64,000 bases of DNA from Nocardia sp. alder85J (lineage in GTDB: Bacteria > Actinomycetota > Actinomycetes > Mycobacteriales > Mycobacteriaceae), in NCBI RefSeq assembly GCF_020176955.2, contig NZ_JAIUCZ020000004.1, positions 496,001 to 560,000 on the forward strand. Direction: 5' to 3'. Below, in pieces: positions 42,253 through 51,840 of this stretch. A model generated the notes under the pieces. The model saw only the letters and a program-made list of their open reading frames with translations, had not been told where the DNA came from and searched no databases. Position 1 is the stretch's first letter. Every line of letters begins with the position of its first letter. The translations under genes were made by a program, and so were the position numbers.

Positions 42253-44105
42253 CGGGCCGTACTGGGCGCGGTGGTCTTCCAGGGGGCGAACGGGTTGGTG
42301 ACACCGTCGAGAGCCGGTGCGAGCGTGGGGAAGTGACGCAGCAACACGGTGCGCATGGTGTTGTCGCGCACCCAGGCCATCCCGGCCTCGGTGTAGACCT
42401 CGGGGCGGAAATCGCTGGTGAAGAAGCGATCCGCGGACAGCCGCCGCGAAGCCATCAGCACGAAGATCCGGAAGGCGGTGTCGCTGAACCCGAATCCCTT
42501 CGGCTTCGGCTCGGCGTAGAGCCCCACCATGAGATCGACCTGTTCCACCTCGCCGTAGAGCTCCCGCAGTTCCGCGGCCCACTCGGGGTTGTCGGTCAGT
42601 TCCTCGAACGAGGTGGCCGGAGCCAGCTTCAACTGGCGCCGGAACTCGTTGTAGCGCGGTACTCCTCGCTCCCGGTTGCGCAGGATGTCGACGGTGGCGA
42701 GGTCGGTGAGCGGATGTCCGGGGCGGACGAGGTTCTGGAGATGGCGCGGATAGTTGTGCAGCGTCAGCGCGCCGGGATGGGCGCGGCCGAAGGAGTAGAG
42801 CAGATCGGCCATCGGCGCCTCGGCCAGTCGCTGCCGCACCTGCGCCACTTGCAGATCCGGGAATTCGTGCGCGGTGACCACGGTGTCGTCGGCCAGCCGG
42901 CGCACCTGCAACTCGTCCGGCAGCAACGGATGCATCCGGTAGACGGCCACGAACTCCTCGGTGAGGGCGTACGGCACCCCGTCGTCGTCGGTGTCGGAAC
43001 CCGGTATACCACTGAGCACTTCGTTGCCGGAGACCCGTCCGAACCGCTTCTGTACCCGCTCGCCGAGGATGCCGAACCAGTTGCCGCGCATGGCCGCCAC
43101 GGTGGTGGGGTGCGCGATGATCGCGGGTGTCCAGTCCAGCGTGTGGATCTTGGCGATCAGCGCGGAATTCACCAGGCGCGCGGTGTCGTAGAGCTGCTGA
43201 TCGGTCAGATCCGGGTACCGGCGCGCCAGCCGGTCGCAGATCGCGTTGTGCTCCCGCATGAACAGCGAGTGCAGCAGCGCCAGCCCCACCCAGAAGTTGC
43301 CGGCCGGACCGGTCAGGTCCACCAGGGCCTCGACGTTGCGCGGCGGCAGCCCGAGATCGTCGAGCTGCAATCTGCCGCTCTCACCGGTGCGCAGCGCCCG
43401 CGCGAATTCGGCGGTGGTGCCGTAGATCTGGGAGGAATCCCACCAGTGCGTATCGCCGGTGGTGTAGGTCGGCGGGGCGTGCGGGTCGAGGCTGGGGGTG
43501 GCGGCGGTGCGGAAGATCGTCATGGGCCGCTGCGGCCACGGGTCGTCGTCGGCCAGCGTCACCTGCCACGGCGGGGCGGAGGAGTCCGGGTGGCTGAGCC
43601 AGTCGTGCACCTCGAACTGGATCCAGGCCGCCGCCAGCAGGTTCAGGCTGCTCGCGGGCTGGAATTCGGTGCGGGCCAGCAGGGTCCGGCTGATCAGCCG
43701 CGGATCCGGATGCATCATCGCGGCCGCGTCCTCGGGACGAGTGTGCGACAGCGGCACATTGCGGCCGAATCGGCAGCCGACCGAGCCGACGCGCGGATCG
43801 TCGAGCCGGTTGTAGGTGCCGTCCACCGTCCGGGCGCGGCCGTGCTCGCTGTCCTCGGTGTCGGCGGGCAGCGGACCGGCCGGGTGCGGGCCGGTGTCGA
43901 ACAGATTCTCCCGGCGCATCCGGCTGCGCAGGCCGACGAGTACCGCCAGCCCCAGCGGCGTGGGCAGTTTCGACCAGCCGACGCTGCCGTCGAGCCGGCC
44001 GGCGGCCCACTCCAGCACCCGGGTGGCGGGGGAAACACGGCGAGGGCGCGGCAACGGTTGCACCGCGGTGGCCGCTGGATTCTCCAGCGGCTCTGTCCCG
44101 ACCAT
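42249..44105 (-). CDS. Cyclo-oxygenase-like haem fatty-acid dioxygenase
   Basis: 618 residues from ATG 44105, chosen because GGAGG lies 8 nt upstream. Haem peroxidase/cyclo-oxygenase signatures are clear: distal His in QFEVHDWLSHP, LLHSLFMREHNAICDRL, and the catalytic pair VYRMHPLLPDEL, in which the Tyr precedes the proximal His by three as in prostaglandin synthase (YHWHPLLPD). WWDSSQIYGT also fits. It should oxygenate a fatty acid by a tyrosyl-radical mechanism, giving a hydroperoxide. First gene of a three-gene unit with the catalase-like protein and a LAL regulator. Confidence 0.88.
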   Translation of the reverse strand: MVGTEPLENPAATAVQPLPRPRRVSPATRVLEWAAGRLDGSVGWSKLPTPLGLAVLVGLRSRMRRENLFDTGPHPAGPLPADTEDSEHGRARTVDGTYNRLDDPRVGSVGCRFGRNVPLSHTRPEDAAAMMHPDPRLISRTLLARTEFQPASSLNLLAAAWIQFEVHDWLSHPDSSAPPWQVTLADDDPWPQRPMTIFRTAATPSLDPHAPPTYTTGDTHWWDSSQIYGTTAEFARALRTGESGRLQLDDLGLPPRNVEALVDLTGPAGNFWVGLALLHSLFMREHNAICDRLARRYPDLTDQQLYDTARLVNSALIAKIHTLDWTPAIIAHPTTVAAMRGNWFGILGERVQKRFGRVSGNEVLSGIPGSDTDDDGVPYALTEEFVAVYRMHPLLPDELQVRRLADDTVVTAHEFPDLQVAQVRQRLAEAPMADLLYSFGRAHPGALTLHNYPRHLQNLVRPGHPLTDLATVDILRNRERGVPRYNEFRRQLKLAPATSFEELTDNPEWAAELRELYGEVEQVDLMVGLYAEPKPKGFGFSDTAFRIFVLMASRRLSADRFFTSDFRPEVYTEAGMAWVRDNTMRTVLLRHFPTLAPALDGVTNPFAPWKTTAPSTAR

Positions 44106-44497
44106 TCGAGGACCTCCAGAAGACACGCGCGAGCGGCGCTCGCCGGGGATGGTACCGGACGCCCAGTGTTGCTGCCGGAGTGCGGGTCCGGCACGCGTAG
44201 TCCACTACCTCAAAGGCCCGCCGGGGCCCGCTCCGGCCGCCCGGCGGGCTCATCGGCCGCAGGACGGTCCGCCGTGAACCGGCGCGCCCGGCCGCGGCAC
44301 CCGGCCCGAGCGGGTTGCCGATCGGCTGCGATGCCCGGCCGCGCCCGCGCCCGCCGGGGCCCGGGGGACGAATCGGCCACCGCAATCGAGTAGTGCCATA
44401 CCCGCGCCCGGCGGCGGCCGGTGCGGCAACGCTGTCGGTGGTGGTGTCGCCGGACCGCGGACACCCACTCGGGCCGGCAGCGGAAAGGGACTCTCGC

Positions 44498-45250
44498 GTG
44501 ATCACCCCGATCGAAATCAAGGTCAACGTCGGTGGCGACGTCACCGCGGCGCTGACCCGACTGCGCGGGACCGACGGCCCGGCGACCAGCCGCCGAATCT
44601 GGTTCGCCGAGGCCCGGTTCGGTGGCACGGGCAGACCGCTGGCGCTGTTGTCCAGCCATATCATCATCCGGCTGCGCAGCGGCGACCACGACGACCTGAC
44701 CGTGAAACTGCGGCCCTGCCAGCGTTCTCAGCTGGCCGGGCTGTGGGCCGCGCCCTTCACCGAAGGCGCGCTGGCATATCGGCTCGTCGGCGATTGGAGC
44801 GGCCGCCGCCGGATGCTGTCGGCCGCGGTGGTGAGCAGCCGCGCGGCGGGGTCGCTGCGGGAGGTGGCGACCACGCCCGGCGCCGATATCGCCGGCGCCC
44901 TGGACTCCGCCCAGCGGCGGTTCCTGGTCAGTTGCACCCCACCGGGTGCGGCGGTGGATCATCTGGTGGCACTGGGCCCGATCGAGTCCACCAGGTGGTC
45001 CCGGCTACGACTCGGCGATGTGCAGCTGGAGGTCGAACGCTGGTGCGCCGATTCCTTCGACATGCTCGAACTGACCGCCCGCATCGAGCCGCGCGAGGGC
45101 GAATCGCTCGCCTCGGTGGAAACCCGCGCCGCCGCAATGCATTCCAGGCTGGAGTCCGCGGTGCGCCGGCAGGGCATGCAGATCGAGAACGGGTTCACCA
45201 AGACCCATCAGGTCATCACCGCCCTGGCGGCCCGGGTCCCGCAGTCCTGA
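44498..45250 (+). CDS. CYTH-like protein
   Basis: 250 residues from GTG 44498 (GGAAAGGGA upstream). It opens with TPIEIKVNVGG, then HIIIRLRSGDHDDLTVKLRP, alternating charged strands as in the tunnel of CYTH triphosphate-processing enzymes (ExExK replaced by EIK). Later strands ELTARIEPREGESL also fit. Some tunnel acids cannot be placed by eye, so activity on triphosphates is uncertain; it may only share the fold. Confidence 0.6.
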   Translation: MITPIEIKVNVGGDVTAALTRLRGTDGPATSRRIWFAEARFGGTGRPLALLSSHIIIRLRSGDHDDLTVKLRPCQRSQLAGLWAAPFTEGALAYRLVGDWSGRRRMLSAAVVSSRAAGSLREVATTPGADIAGALDSAQRRFLVSCTPPGAAVDHLVALGPIESTRWSRLRLGDVQLEVERWCADSFDMLELTARIEPREGESLASVETRAAAMHSRLESAVRRQGMQIENGFTKTHQVITALAARVPQS

Positions 45251-45258
45251 GCCCGGAT

Positions 45259-46110
45259 TCAGCAGCGGTCGGTCCAGCGGCACCACGGCCGGGGCCGCGG
45301 CTGCGGCGCCGGCCGCTGGATCTGGATGTCGATGCGGATATCGGTGCGGCGGACGGTATCTCCCGGCGCGGTCGCGGGAGCGGCGGCCGCCGGGGCGGGA
45401 TCGTGCGCGGCCACCACGGAGACGGTGTTCGTGGCCGGAGCCGGCGCGCGGGTGCCGTCCAGATCGTGCTGCCGCGCGACACAATCGGGCAGCACGCCGG
45501 CCCCGGCCTGCCACGCGGCGGTCTCGGCTGCCGCCAGGGCGGGCAGGTAGCCGCGGTCGGGGGCGGGCAATCCCGCGGCGGCGGTGGCGATCTGGCCGTC
45601 CACGGGTGCGGCGGCCGCGGCGCGATCCACCGCCGGGGTCAGCCGGGCCAGACCGGCGGCGAGGACGAGTTCGTTGACGCTGGGACCGGTCGGCCCCGCG
45701 GGATCGGACGACGCGGCGGCGGGTGAATCCGCCGGGCGCACATACACGAAGGCCGGCAGCGTCCGCGGGCGCGCCGCCGCGGCCGAACGCACCAGCAGCA
45801 CCGGCGTTCCCACCGGCAGGAAGCGGGTCAGCGCCGCGGACAGGGCGCCGCGGTCGCCCGGCCCGCAATCGCCTGCCGCCACCTCGGCGAGGGTCACCGT
45901 CACCGGACGGGTGGCGCCGATGTCCACCGCGATGTCGGCGACGCCGTCGGCGGACACCACACCCCGCAGCACCGGGTCGCCCGGGACCCGCATCGTGGTG
46001 TCGGGCAAGGTGTACCGGCCGTCTTCGGCGCAGCCGGCCAGACCGCCCACCACGGCCGCGAGCAGGGCACAGCGCACCCAGGTGGTCGGAAACCCCTCGG
46101 TCGTGGACAC
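45259..46110 (-). CDS. Secreted lipoprotein of unknown function
   Basis: 283 residues. Signal sequence RCALLAAVVGGLAGC with a lipobox LAGC at about residue 27, so it should be lipid-anchored outside the membrane. The mature part has alternating strands and Ala/Pro-rich linkers (APAPATNTVSVV, QRPAPQPRPRPW) and no catalytic motif; the region ALSAALTRFLPVGTPVLLVRS and a YLPALAAAETAAW helix recall SNase-like folds weakly. Divergent from the PrrA-like gene. Confidence 0.75.
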   Translation of the reverse strand: MSTTEGFPTTWVRCALLAAVVGGLAGCAEDGRYTLPDTTMRVPGDPVLRGVVSADGVADIAVDIGATRPVTVTLAEVAAGDCGPGDRGALSAALTRFLPVGTPVLLVRSAAAARPRTLPAFVYVRPADSPAAASSDPAGPTGPSVNELVLAAGLARLTPAVDRAAAAAPVDGQIATAAAGLPAPDRGYLPALAAAETAAWQAGAGVLPDCVARQHDLDGTRAPAPATNTVSVVAAHDPAPAAAAPATAPGDTVRRTDIRIDIQIQRPAPQPRPRPWCRWTDRC

Positions 46111-46251
46111 GTCTGTCTACCTCCCGCGCCGGCTGCCCGAAGCGTACGTTCGAGTTCCGTCGCACTCAACCGTGCGCGCGGGTTCCTCACCGGTTCCTCA
46201 TGCGATCTTCAGAAACGCGGGGCCGCGCAGCATCGACACTGGGGAGGTTCG

Positions 46252-47004
46252 ATGTGCGCGGTGTGCGGCGGAAGGTCGGGAGCAGCAGTGGGTGTGGAAA
46301 CCGAAACGCAGGGACAACGCCGGGTCCTGATCGTCGACGACGATCCCAATGTCCGGGAGTCGTTGCAGCGCGGGCTGGTGCTGTGCGGATTCGACGTGGT
46401 GACCGCCGAGGACGGCGCGATGGCGATCACCGCGCACCACCGGCACAACCCCGACGCGATCGTGCTGGACCTCCAGATGCCGCGGCTGGACGGGCTCGGC
46501 GTCATCACCGCGCTGCGCGCCTACGGCAGCGATGTGCCGATCTGCGTGCTCAGCGCCCGCAGCGCCGCCGACGATCGGATCGAGGGCCTGGAGGCGGGCG
46601 CCGACGACTATCTGATCAAACCGTTCGTCTTCGACGAACTCACCGCCCGGCTGCGAGCCCTGTTGCGCCGCAGCCGCAACGACCGCCCCGACGGGCGCGA
46701 CGCCGTCACCGTCGGCTCGCTGCACATCGACCTCGCCGGCCGCCGCGTCTACCGGGCCGGCTCCGCGATCGAGCTCACCCGCAGGGAATACGAGCTGCTC
46801 ACCACCCTGATCGACCATCCCGGCGTGGTGTTGACCCGGGAACAGCTGCTGGAACGGGTGTGGGGCTACGACTTCGCCACCGACACCAACGTGGTCGACG
46901 TCTTCGTCAGCTACCTGCGCCGCAAACTGGAATCCGGCGGCGAGCCCCGGCTGATCCACACCGTCCGCGGCGTCGGATACGTGCTGCGGCAGGACAACCG
47001 GTGA
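46252..47004 (+). CDS. prrA: OmpR-family response regulator, PrrA-like
   Basis: 250 residues; ATG 46252 follows GGGGAGG. Receiver domain with acidic pocket VLIVDDDPNV, phospho-Asp in IVLDLQMPRLDG, Thr/Ser in VLSARSAAD and Lys in YLIKPFVFDEL; then winged helix with WGYDFATDTNVVDVFVSYL. The last stretch and general order are very close to mycobacterial PrrA as remembered. The stop overlaps the sensor's start (GTGA), the usual prrAB arrangement. A start at GTG 46288 is possible. Confidence 0.92.
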   Translation: MCAVCGGRSGAAVGVETETQGQRRVLIVDDDPNVRESLQRGLVLCGFDVVTAEDGAMAITAHHRHNPDAIVLDLQMPRLDGLGVITALRAYGSDVPICVLSARSAADDRIEGLEAGADDYLIKPFVFDELTARLRALLRRSRNDRPDGRDAVTVGSLHIDLAGRRVYRAGSAIELTRREYELLTTLIDHPGVVLTREQLLERVWGYDFATDTNVVDVFVSYLRRKLESGGEPRLIHTVRGVGYVLRQDNR

Positions 47005-48410
47005 GCTCCCGGGAACTGTCGCCGCCCGGCCGGGCGCTGTCGCTGCGCACCCGGGTGGCGCTGTCCACGGCACTGGGCGCGCTGATCGTGGTGGCGGGCC
47101 TGGCCGCGGCCATCTCGGTCGGCATCGCCCGCAACAACATCGACCATCTCGACCGCGAACTCGACACCGCCGCACAGCTGCTCGCGCTCAACGCCGACAC
47201 CGCCGAGCCGGTCCTCGGCCGCCTCGGCGACGTCGGGGCGTTCGCGGTGTCGATGCGGATCGACGACCGGCCGGTGGCCGCCACCACCACCCGGATCCCG
47301 GTGCTGCCGGAGGGATTCCACACCGTCGACATCGACCGGGTGCGGTATCGGGTGGATTCGGTGACGACCGTGCGGGATGGGGAACGCCTGGCCATCTCGG
47401 TGGCCGTGCCGATCCGCGAGGCCCAGACCATCACCCGCACCCAGCAGCGCCGGGTGCTGCTGCTGGGCGCGATGGCGGTGCTGGTCGCCTCCGGATTGGG
47501 CTGGCTGTTCGGCGGTCTCGCGGTGCGGCCGCTGGTGGAGCTGGCCCGCCGGATCGGCCAGGGCGCGCCGCTGCCGGCCGCCTCCGGCCCCATCCGGGAG
47601 GCCAATCAGGTCACCGCCGAGGTGGCCGACATGCTCGGGCGCATCCGGGACGCGCACGCCCGCACCGATTCCGCGCTGGAGTCCGCGCGCACCTTCGCCG
47701 CCTCGGCGGCCCACGAACTGCGCACCCCGCTGACCGCGATGCGCACCGATCTGGAGGTGATGCGCGGGCTCGACCTGCCGCGGGAGCAGCGCACCGAAAT
47801 CCTCGACGACGTGCTGCGCAAGCAGAACGGCGTCGAATCCACGCTCACCGCACTGGAACTGCTCGCCTCGGGGGAACTGATCCGCACCGATCGCCGGGTC
47901 GCCGCGGATGTGGTGGAACTGGCCGACGAGGCGGTGCACGACGCCACCCGCCGCTATCCCGGCGCCGATATCCGGGTGTCCAGCGAACCGCCGCTGATCG
48001 CCGACGTGCTGGTGACCGGGGTGCGGCTGGCGCTGGACAACGCCATCGCCAACGCGATCAAGCACGGCCGGGCCACCCGCATCGATATCGCCGCCGAGCT
48101 GACGGCGGACCAGCGGCTGCGCATCACCGTCGACGACGACGGGCGCGGCATCCCGCCCGAGGAGCGCGCGGCGGTGTTCGCGCGCTTCCACCGCGGCAGC
48201 GGCGCCGCGCGCGACGGCTCCGGGCTGGGCCTGGCCCTGGTCGCGCAGCAGGCGCAATTGCACGGCGGCCGGGCCTTTTTCACCGACAGCCCGCTGGGCG
48301 GGATCCGGCTGGTGCTGGATCTGGCCGCGGCCCGGGGCGCGGACGCGGACCGGCAGGATCACGCCACGAAACCTCATCGGCCCTTAAGAGTTCGGTTTCC
48401 GGTGCGCTAA
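47001..48410 (+). CDS. prrB: Sensor histidine kinase, PrrB-like
   Basis: 469 residues from GTG 47001. N-terminal TM helix (ALGALIVVAGLAAAISVGI), extracytoplasmic sensor region, second TM (LLLGAMAVLVASGLGWLFGG), HAMP, H box AASAAHELRTPLTAMRTDLE, N box LALDNAIANAIKHG, G boxes DDDGRGIPPEE and GSGLGLALVAQQAQLHGG. It is collinear with mycobacterial PrrB. It phosphorylates the PrrA-like regulator encoded 4 bp upstream by overlap. Signal unknown. Confidence 0.92.
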   Translation: MSSRELSPPGRALSLRTRVALSTALGALIVVAGLAAAISVGIARNNIDHLDRELDTAAQLLALNADTAEPVLGRLGDVGAFAVSMRIDDRPVAATTTRIPVLPEGFHTVDIDRVRYRVDSVTTVRDGERLAISVAVPIREAQTITRTQQRRVLLLGAMAVLVASGLGWLFGGLAVRPLVELARRIGQGAPLPAASGPIREANQVTAEVADMLGRIRDAHARTDSALESARTFAASAAHELRTPLTAMRTDLEVMRGLDLPREQRTEILDDVLRKQNGVESTLTALELLASGELIRTDRRVAADVVELADEAVHDATRRYPGADIRVSSEPPLIADVLVTGVRLALDNAIANAIKHGRATRIDIAAELTADQRLRITVDDDGRGIPPEERAAVFARFHRGSGAARDGSGLGLALVAQQAQLHGGRAFFTDSPLGGIRLVLDLAAARGADADRQDHATKPHRPLRVRFPVR

Positions 48411-48502
48411 CGATCGGTCCATACCGTCGAATTCGGGTGATCCGTTCCCCGGACATCCCCGGTCGGATCCCGACCGGATCGACAGCCGAAAGCGAGACGA
48501 CC

Positions 48503-48604
48503 ATGGTGTTCGAGGGCCCCTTCTTCGACCTGCTCCACCCCTTCTTCAACCTGCTGCACCCGTTCCTGCCCAAGACCGGATCGGGCACCGGTTCGGCGCT
48601 GTAG
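48503..48604 (+). CDS. 33-residue amphipathic peptide with an internal repeat
   Basis: ATG 48503 to TAG 48604. The sequence begins MVFEGPFFDLLHPFFNLLHP, an FF(D/N)LLHP heptad repeated back to back, and ends in a Gly/Ser-rich tail. It could form a membrane-binding helix. It sits 92 bp downstream of prrB. No confident RBS; an AGCGAGA stretch lies 11 nt upstream. Function unknown. Confidence 0.55.
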   Translation: MVFEGPFFDLLHPFFNLLHPFLPKTGSGTGSAL

Positions 48605-48797
48605 GGCGCGCGCGGGCCGGTGTTCACCCACCGGCCCGCCACCCGCGCCGGAACGCGGTGGCCGGGCATCGGCGCAACGGGGGACACCGGTGTCGCCGGG
48701 CCCGCCGGACTCGGTCGCGCCGCCGAAGCCGCCGGTCCACCGGACAGCCCGCGCCAGGGCGATGCCGGTGACCGACTCCGCTACCCGCGCAACGACG

Positions 48798-48830
48798 ATG
48801 CCGGTCCCGCGATCATCGCGGGACCGGCAT
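48798..48830. terminator. Perfect 16-bp inverted repeat (bidirectional terminator)
   Basis: ATGCCGGTCCCGCGAT and its exact complement around one central base, followed by TTCC on the plus strand. Lies between the prrAB/peptide genes and the convergent sulfatase. Confidence 0.7.
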
Positions 48831-48849
48831 TTCCGTTGTGCGGGAACGG

Positions 48850-48884
48850 GTGCCGGGTCGTGCCGGTAGGGCACGACCCGGCAC
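48850..48884. terminator. Perfect 15-bp hairpin at the sulfatase 3' end
   Basis: GTGCCGGGTCGTGCC, five-base loop, GGCACGACCCGGCAC. It directly follows the sulfatase stop on the minus strand, 2 bp away. Confidence 0.7.
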
Positions 48885-48886
48885 GG

Positions 48887-50533
48887 TCAGCGTGGGCCGC
48901 CGGAACCCAGTGCGTGCGCGACGGTTTCGCCGATCGCCAGCAGCTTCGCGGTCTGGTCATGGTAGTCGGCGAGGCCCTCCTCACGCGCGGGCGCCAGATA
49001 GGGCGGCAGCGGCGCCTGGAGTTCGTCGCGCAGCGCGTGGTCGAGCAGTCCGGACATGCTGCTGCGCAAGGCGCTGTCGGCATTCGCGCGGTTCTGCAAC
49101 TCCAGATCGCGGTCGTCGCCGGTGTAGTCGTACAGCTCGTATTCCGCGGGCTCGCCCGGATCGGCGTCGGTGGTGCCGTCCCGCCAATGGGTGTAGGAGG
49201 CGTATTTCGCCGCGGCGGTGCGCACGGCCGCGACGTGCCCGGGTGCGTCGCGATCGAACAGCAGGGCCGCCTCCTCGAGGGTGATCTCGTCGGTGGCGTG
49301 CACCGCGAACGGCCGGCCCGCCGCGCCGGGGTCGCGGCAGATCGCGGTCAGATCGCAACGGGCGCTGAGATGTTCGTGGCCCGGGTCGGCGCGCCAGGCG
49401 TTACCGCCGGTGGCGATGGTCAGCAGCAGCGGCGCGATGTCGACACTCGAGGTGAGCTGGGCGCGGGTGGCCGCCCGGCCGCCCGGGGTGAGATCGCCGC
49501 GCGGATCGGCGATGTACAGCGGCACCCGGATCGCCTCTTCGTAGGCCGCGCCACCCTTGCCGTGCAGGCCGTGCGAACCGGCGTAGTCACCGTGGTCGGC
49601 GGTGAACACGACCACGGTGCTCGCCGCCACCTCCGGGCGCGCCTCCAGCGCGTCGAGCACCCGGCCGATCTGGATGTCGACCTGCTGTTGCAGCCACAGG
49701 TACAGGTTCCGCATGTCGATCCAGCGAGCCGCGGCGTCGGGGGTGTGGTATTCGGCGACCCCGAAAGTCGCTGCGGACGCCTGGATCAGGGCTGTTTGCA
49801 GCCGTGGCTTCGCGGCGAGTTGTTCGGGGGTCTCGTAATTGCCCGGCAGGTCGGTCAGCCAGCGCGGAATCGCGGTCTGGGACTGGAGGTTCCGGGTGAA
49901 GCGCGGCCACCACTGGATGTCGTGCGGATTGACCAGCGAGACGGTACTGCACCACGGCCCGCGCCCGGCCTCGCCGTCGAGCCAGCCGATGAACTGGTCG
50001 GCGATGTGCGGATCGGAGTTCAGGCCCTGATTCGGCGCCCCGTTCGGCGACGGGTAGGTGCCGCCGGCGAAGCCGTACGGCTCCAGTCCGCCGGGTGTGG
50101 AATCCGAGTGCGGGCCCAGATGCCATTTGCCCCACCAGGTCGTCTCGTATCCGACCTGCCGCAGCATCGACCCCCAGGTGGGGAACTGCGGCGACAGCGT
50201 GGACTGGGAGGTGATCAGGCAGCCGGTCTGATGCGAGTACAGCCCGGTGACCAGCGCGCCGCGCGCGGGGGTGCAGTCGTCGGCGGCGGTGTAGTGCCCC
50301 TCGAACGATACCGCGCGCCGCCGGATCCGGGCCAGGTTGGGCAGGATCGCGTCGAGGGCGTCCGGTGCGGGGAACCACATCGGGGCGCGCATCTCGTCGA
50401 CGATGATCACCAGGATGTTGGGCCGCGCCGGATCGGTGTCGGCGCGGGCCGGGGCGGCGGCGCCGGCGGTGGCAGTGGCGGCCGCGCCGAACGCGGCGCC
50501 ACCGGCCAGGAATCCTCGTCTACTGAGCGGCAT
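48887..50533 (-). CDS. Tat-exported type I sulfatase
   Basis: 548 residues. Tat signal MPLSRRGFLAGGAAFGAAA followed by an Ala-rich cleavage region. Metal-site VIIVDEMRAP, then the formylglycine site CTPARG inside DDCTPARGALVTG (CxPxR), so the cysteine needs a formylglycine-generating enzyme before export, as expected of aerobic actinobacteria. GKWHLGPH, FTADHGDYAGSHG and GKGGAAYEEAIRVP complete the fold. Substrate could be an aryl or carbohydrate sulfate outside the cell. Confidence 0.92.
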   Translation of the reverse strand: MPLSRRGFLAGGAAFGAAATATAGAAAPARADTDPARPNILVIIVDEMRAPMWFPAPDALDAILPNLARIRRRAVSFEGHYTAADDCTPARGALVTGLYSHQTGCLITSQSTLSPQFPTWGSMLRQVGYETTWWGKWHLGPHSDSTPGGLEPYGFAGGTYPSPNGAPNQGLNSDPHIADQFIGWLDGEAGRGPWCSTVSLVNPHDIQWWPRFTRNLQSQTAIPRWLTDLPGNYETPEQLAAKPRLQTALIQASAATFGVAEYHTPDAAARWIDMRNLYLWLQQQVDIQIGRVLDALEARPEVAASTVVVFTADHGDYAGSHGLHGKGGAAYEEAIRVPLYIADPRGDLTPGGRAATRAQLTSSVDIAPLLLTIATGGNAWRADPGHEHLSARCDLTAICRDPGAAGRPFAVHATDEITLEEAALLFDRDAPGHVAAVRTAAAKYASYTHWRDGTTDADPGEPAEYELYDYTGDDRDLELQNRANADSALRSSMSGLLDHALRDELQAPLPPYLAPAREEGLADYHDQTAKLLAIGETVAHALGSGGPR

Positions 50534-50674
50534 CGCGGTACCCGTTTCTCCTCTGTCGGTGCGCTTCCGGCCTCGCTGCCGGATGTTCCGACTTCAGGGT
50601 GCGGGCCGGGGCCGCCGATGGCGAGCCGGTCCGGGTGTTCCTCACCGGATTCTCACGGACGGCCGCCGGGCCGA

Positions 50675-51178
50675 TCACCGCTCGCGATCGCGGTAGCCGG
50701 CCGGGACCTCGAATCCGAAGCGCTCGCCCAGCGCCCGGACGTCGTGGACGTCCTCGGCCGCGGGCGGGTAGGCGGTCTTGAACTGGAACATCCGCTCCGG
50801 GCTGATGCAGGGGACCGGCTCGCCGTCGATGGTGCCCATGCCGGACAGCGAATCACCGGGATACGCAATGCCGTACACGTGGTTGCCGTCGTCGTCGAAC
50901 TCGAACACGTGCACATCGACCGAGCCGCCGTCGGCGGCGCGGGTCAGCACGAAGTTCCACTCGGTGGTGGTGTCGTCACCGGTGAGCGTGTAGCCGTGTT
51001 CGGCCAGGCATTCCAGCAGGGTGCCGACATCCGCACGGCCGACCGCGATGTCGAGATCGCCGTGCTCCCTGGTCTGCCGGCCGACGAGCGCGTCCACACA
51101 CCAGCCGCCGTCGATCCAGATCTCGACCCCGACCGCGCGCAGTGCGCGCCGGACCTCCAGTACCTGTGCCGCGTCCAT
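50675..51178 (-). CDS. Nucleotidyltransferase of the lincosamide/aminoglycoside type
   Basis: 167 residues from ATG 51178 (GGGAGG upstream). The active-site strand WIDGGWCVDALVG and REHGDLDIAVGR (DxD) match LinA/ANT(2'')-type transferases, with a third carboxylate in SVDVHVFEF. These add AMP to an antibiotic hydroxyl. Being 5' to an NRPS cluster, it might also modify a natural product or give self-resistance. No binding residues fix the drug. Confidence 0.8.
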   Translation of the reverse strand: MDAAQVLEVRRALRAVGVEIWIDGGWCVDALVGRQTREHGDLDIAVGRADVGTLLECLAEHGYTLTGDDTTTEWNFVLTRAADGGSVDVHVFEFDDDGNHVYGIAYPGDSLSGMGTIDGEPVPCISPERMFQFKTAYPPAAEDVHDVRALGERFGFEVPAGYRDRER

Positions 51179-51840
51179 GCCGCCTCCCGTCGCCCGGCAT
51201 CCGGCCGGGATCATCACCGTGTCGTCGTCGCCTCGCACTGTAGAGCGTGGACCGGAGCTTCGCGGCGGTGGGCGCGGAGCCGGGTGCCGGGTAATTGCCA
51301 TGGAAACCGACCGCCGTGTCGTTTCGTATTCAGGAGATATGTGTGAATTGCGGGTGGGGACCGCGTACTGGTTGGTATCGAACTCGAATTGCCTGTCCAT
51401 AGCCGGTCTCGGTCGGCGGGACCCGGCACATGGTCGGGCGCGTGGGCGTGGATCCGGTTACGGACGAAAATTATTGGGCATCCCGATCAACTTGTGCTGT
51501 AGCATGATCAGGGGCGCGGGCTGCAAGGCCACCGGAAATGCTGTCGGTCTACAACAGTTCTGCTGATGACAATCGTGCGATCGACAGGGGGCACATATGC
51601 CGGTGTTCAGGGGGCCGAAGTTGTTGTCGATCTGAATCCGTCAACCAGCTGAGCTCACGCCGCACGCGTACCGCGACGCCTGCGCCGGGGCCGTCGTCGA
51701 TCACGCAATATCCAGATCAGGGCCACGTCGCTGTCGGGGCCTGTCGTATCGCCGTGCCCGGAATAAAGGCCGGGAACGACGCGACCGGTCGCGCACGGGT
51801 TGGAGTCGCCGAACACCGGTGATACTTGAGGGAGTTTGCC
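51179..51840. other. Intergenic region upstream of the NRPS
   Basis: About 660 bp with no supported gene. It is locally AT-rich around 51465-51510 (CGAAAATTATTGGG...), a likely promoter zone for the NRPS. A small open frame at 51538-51822 has biased composition and no RBS. No MbtH-like gene is present. Confidence 0.45.
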
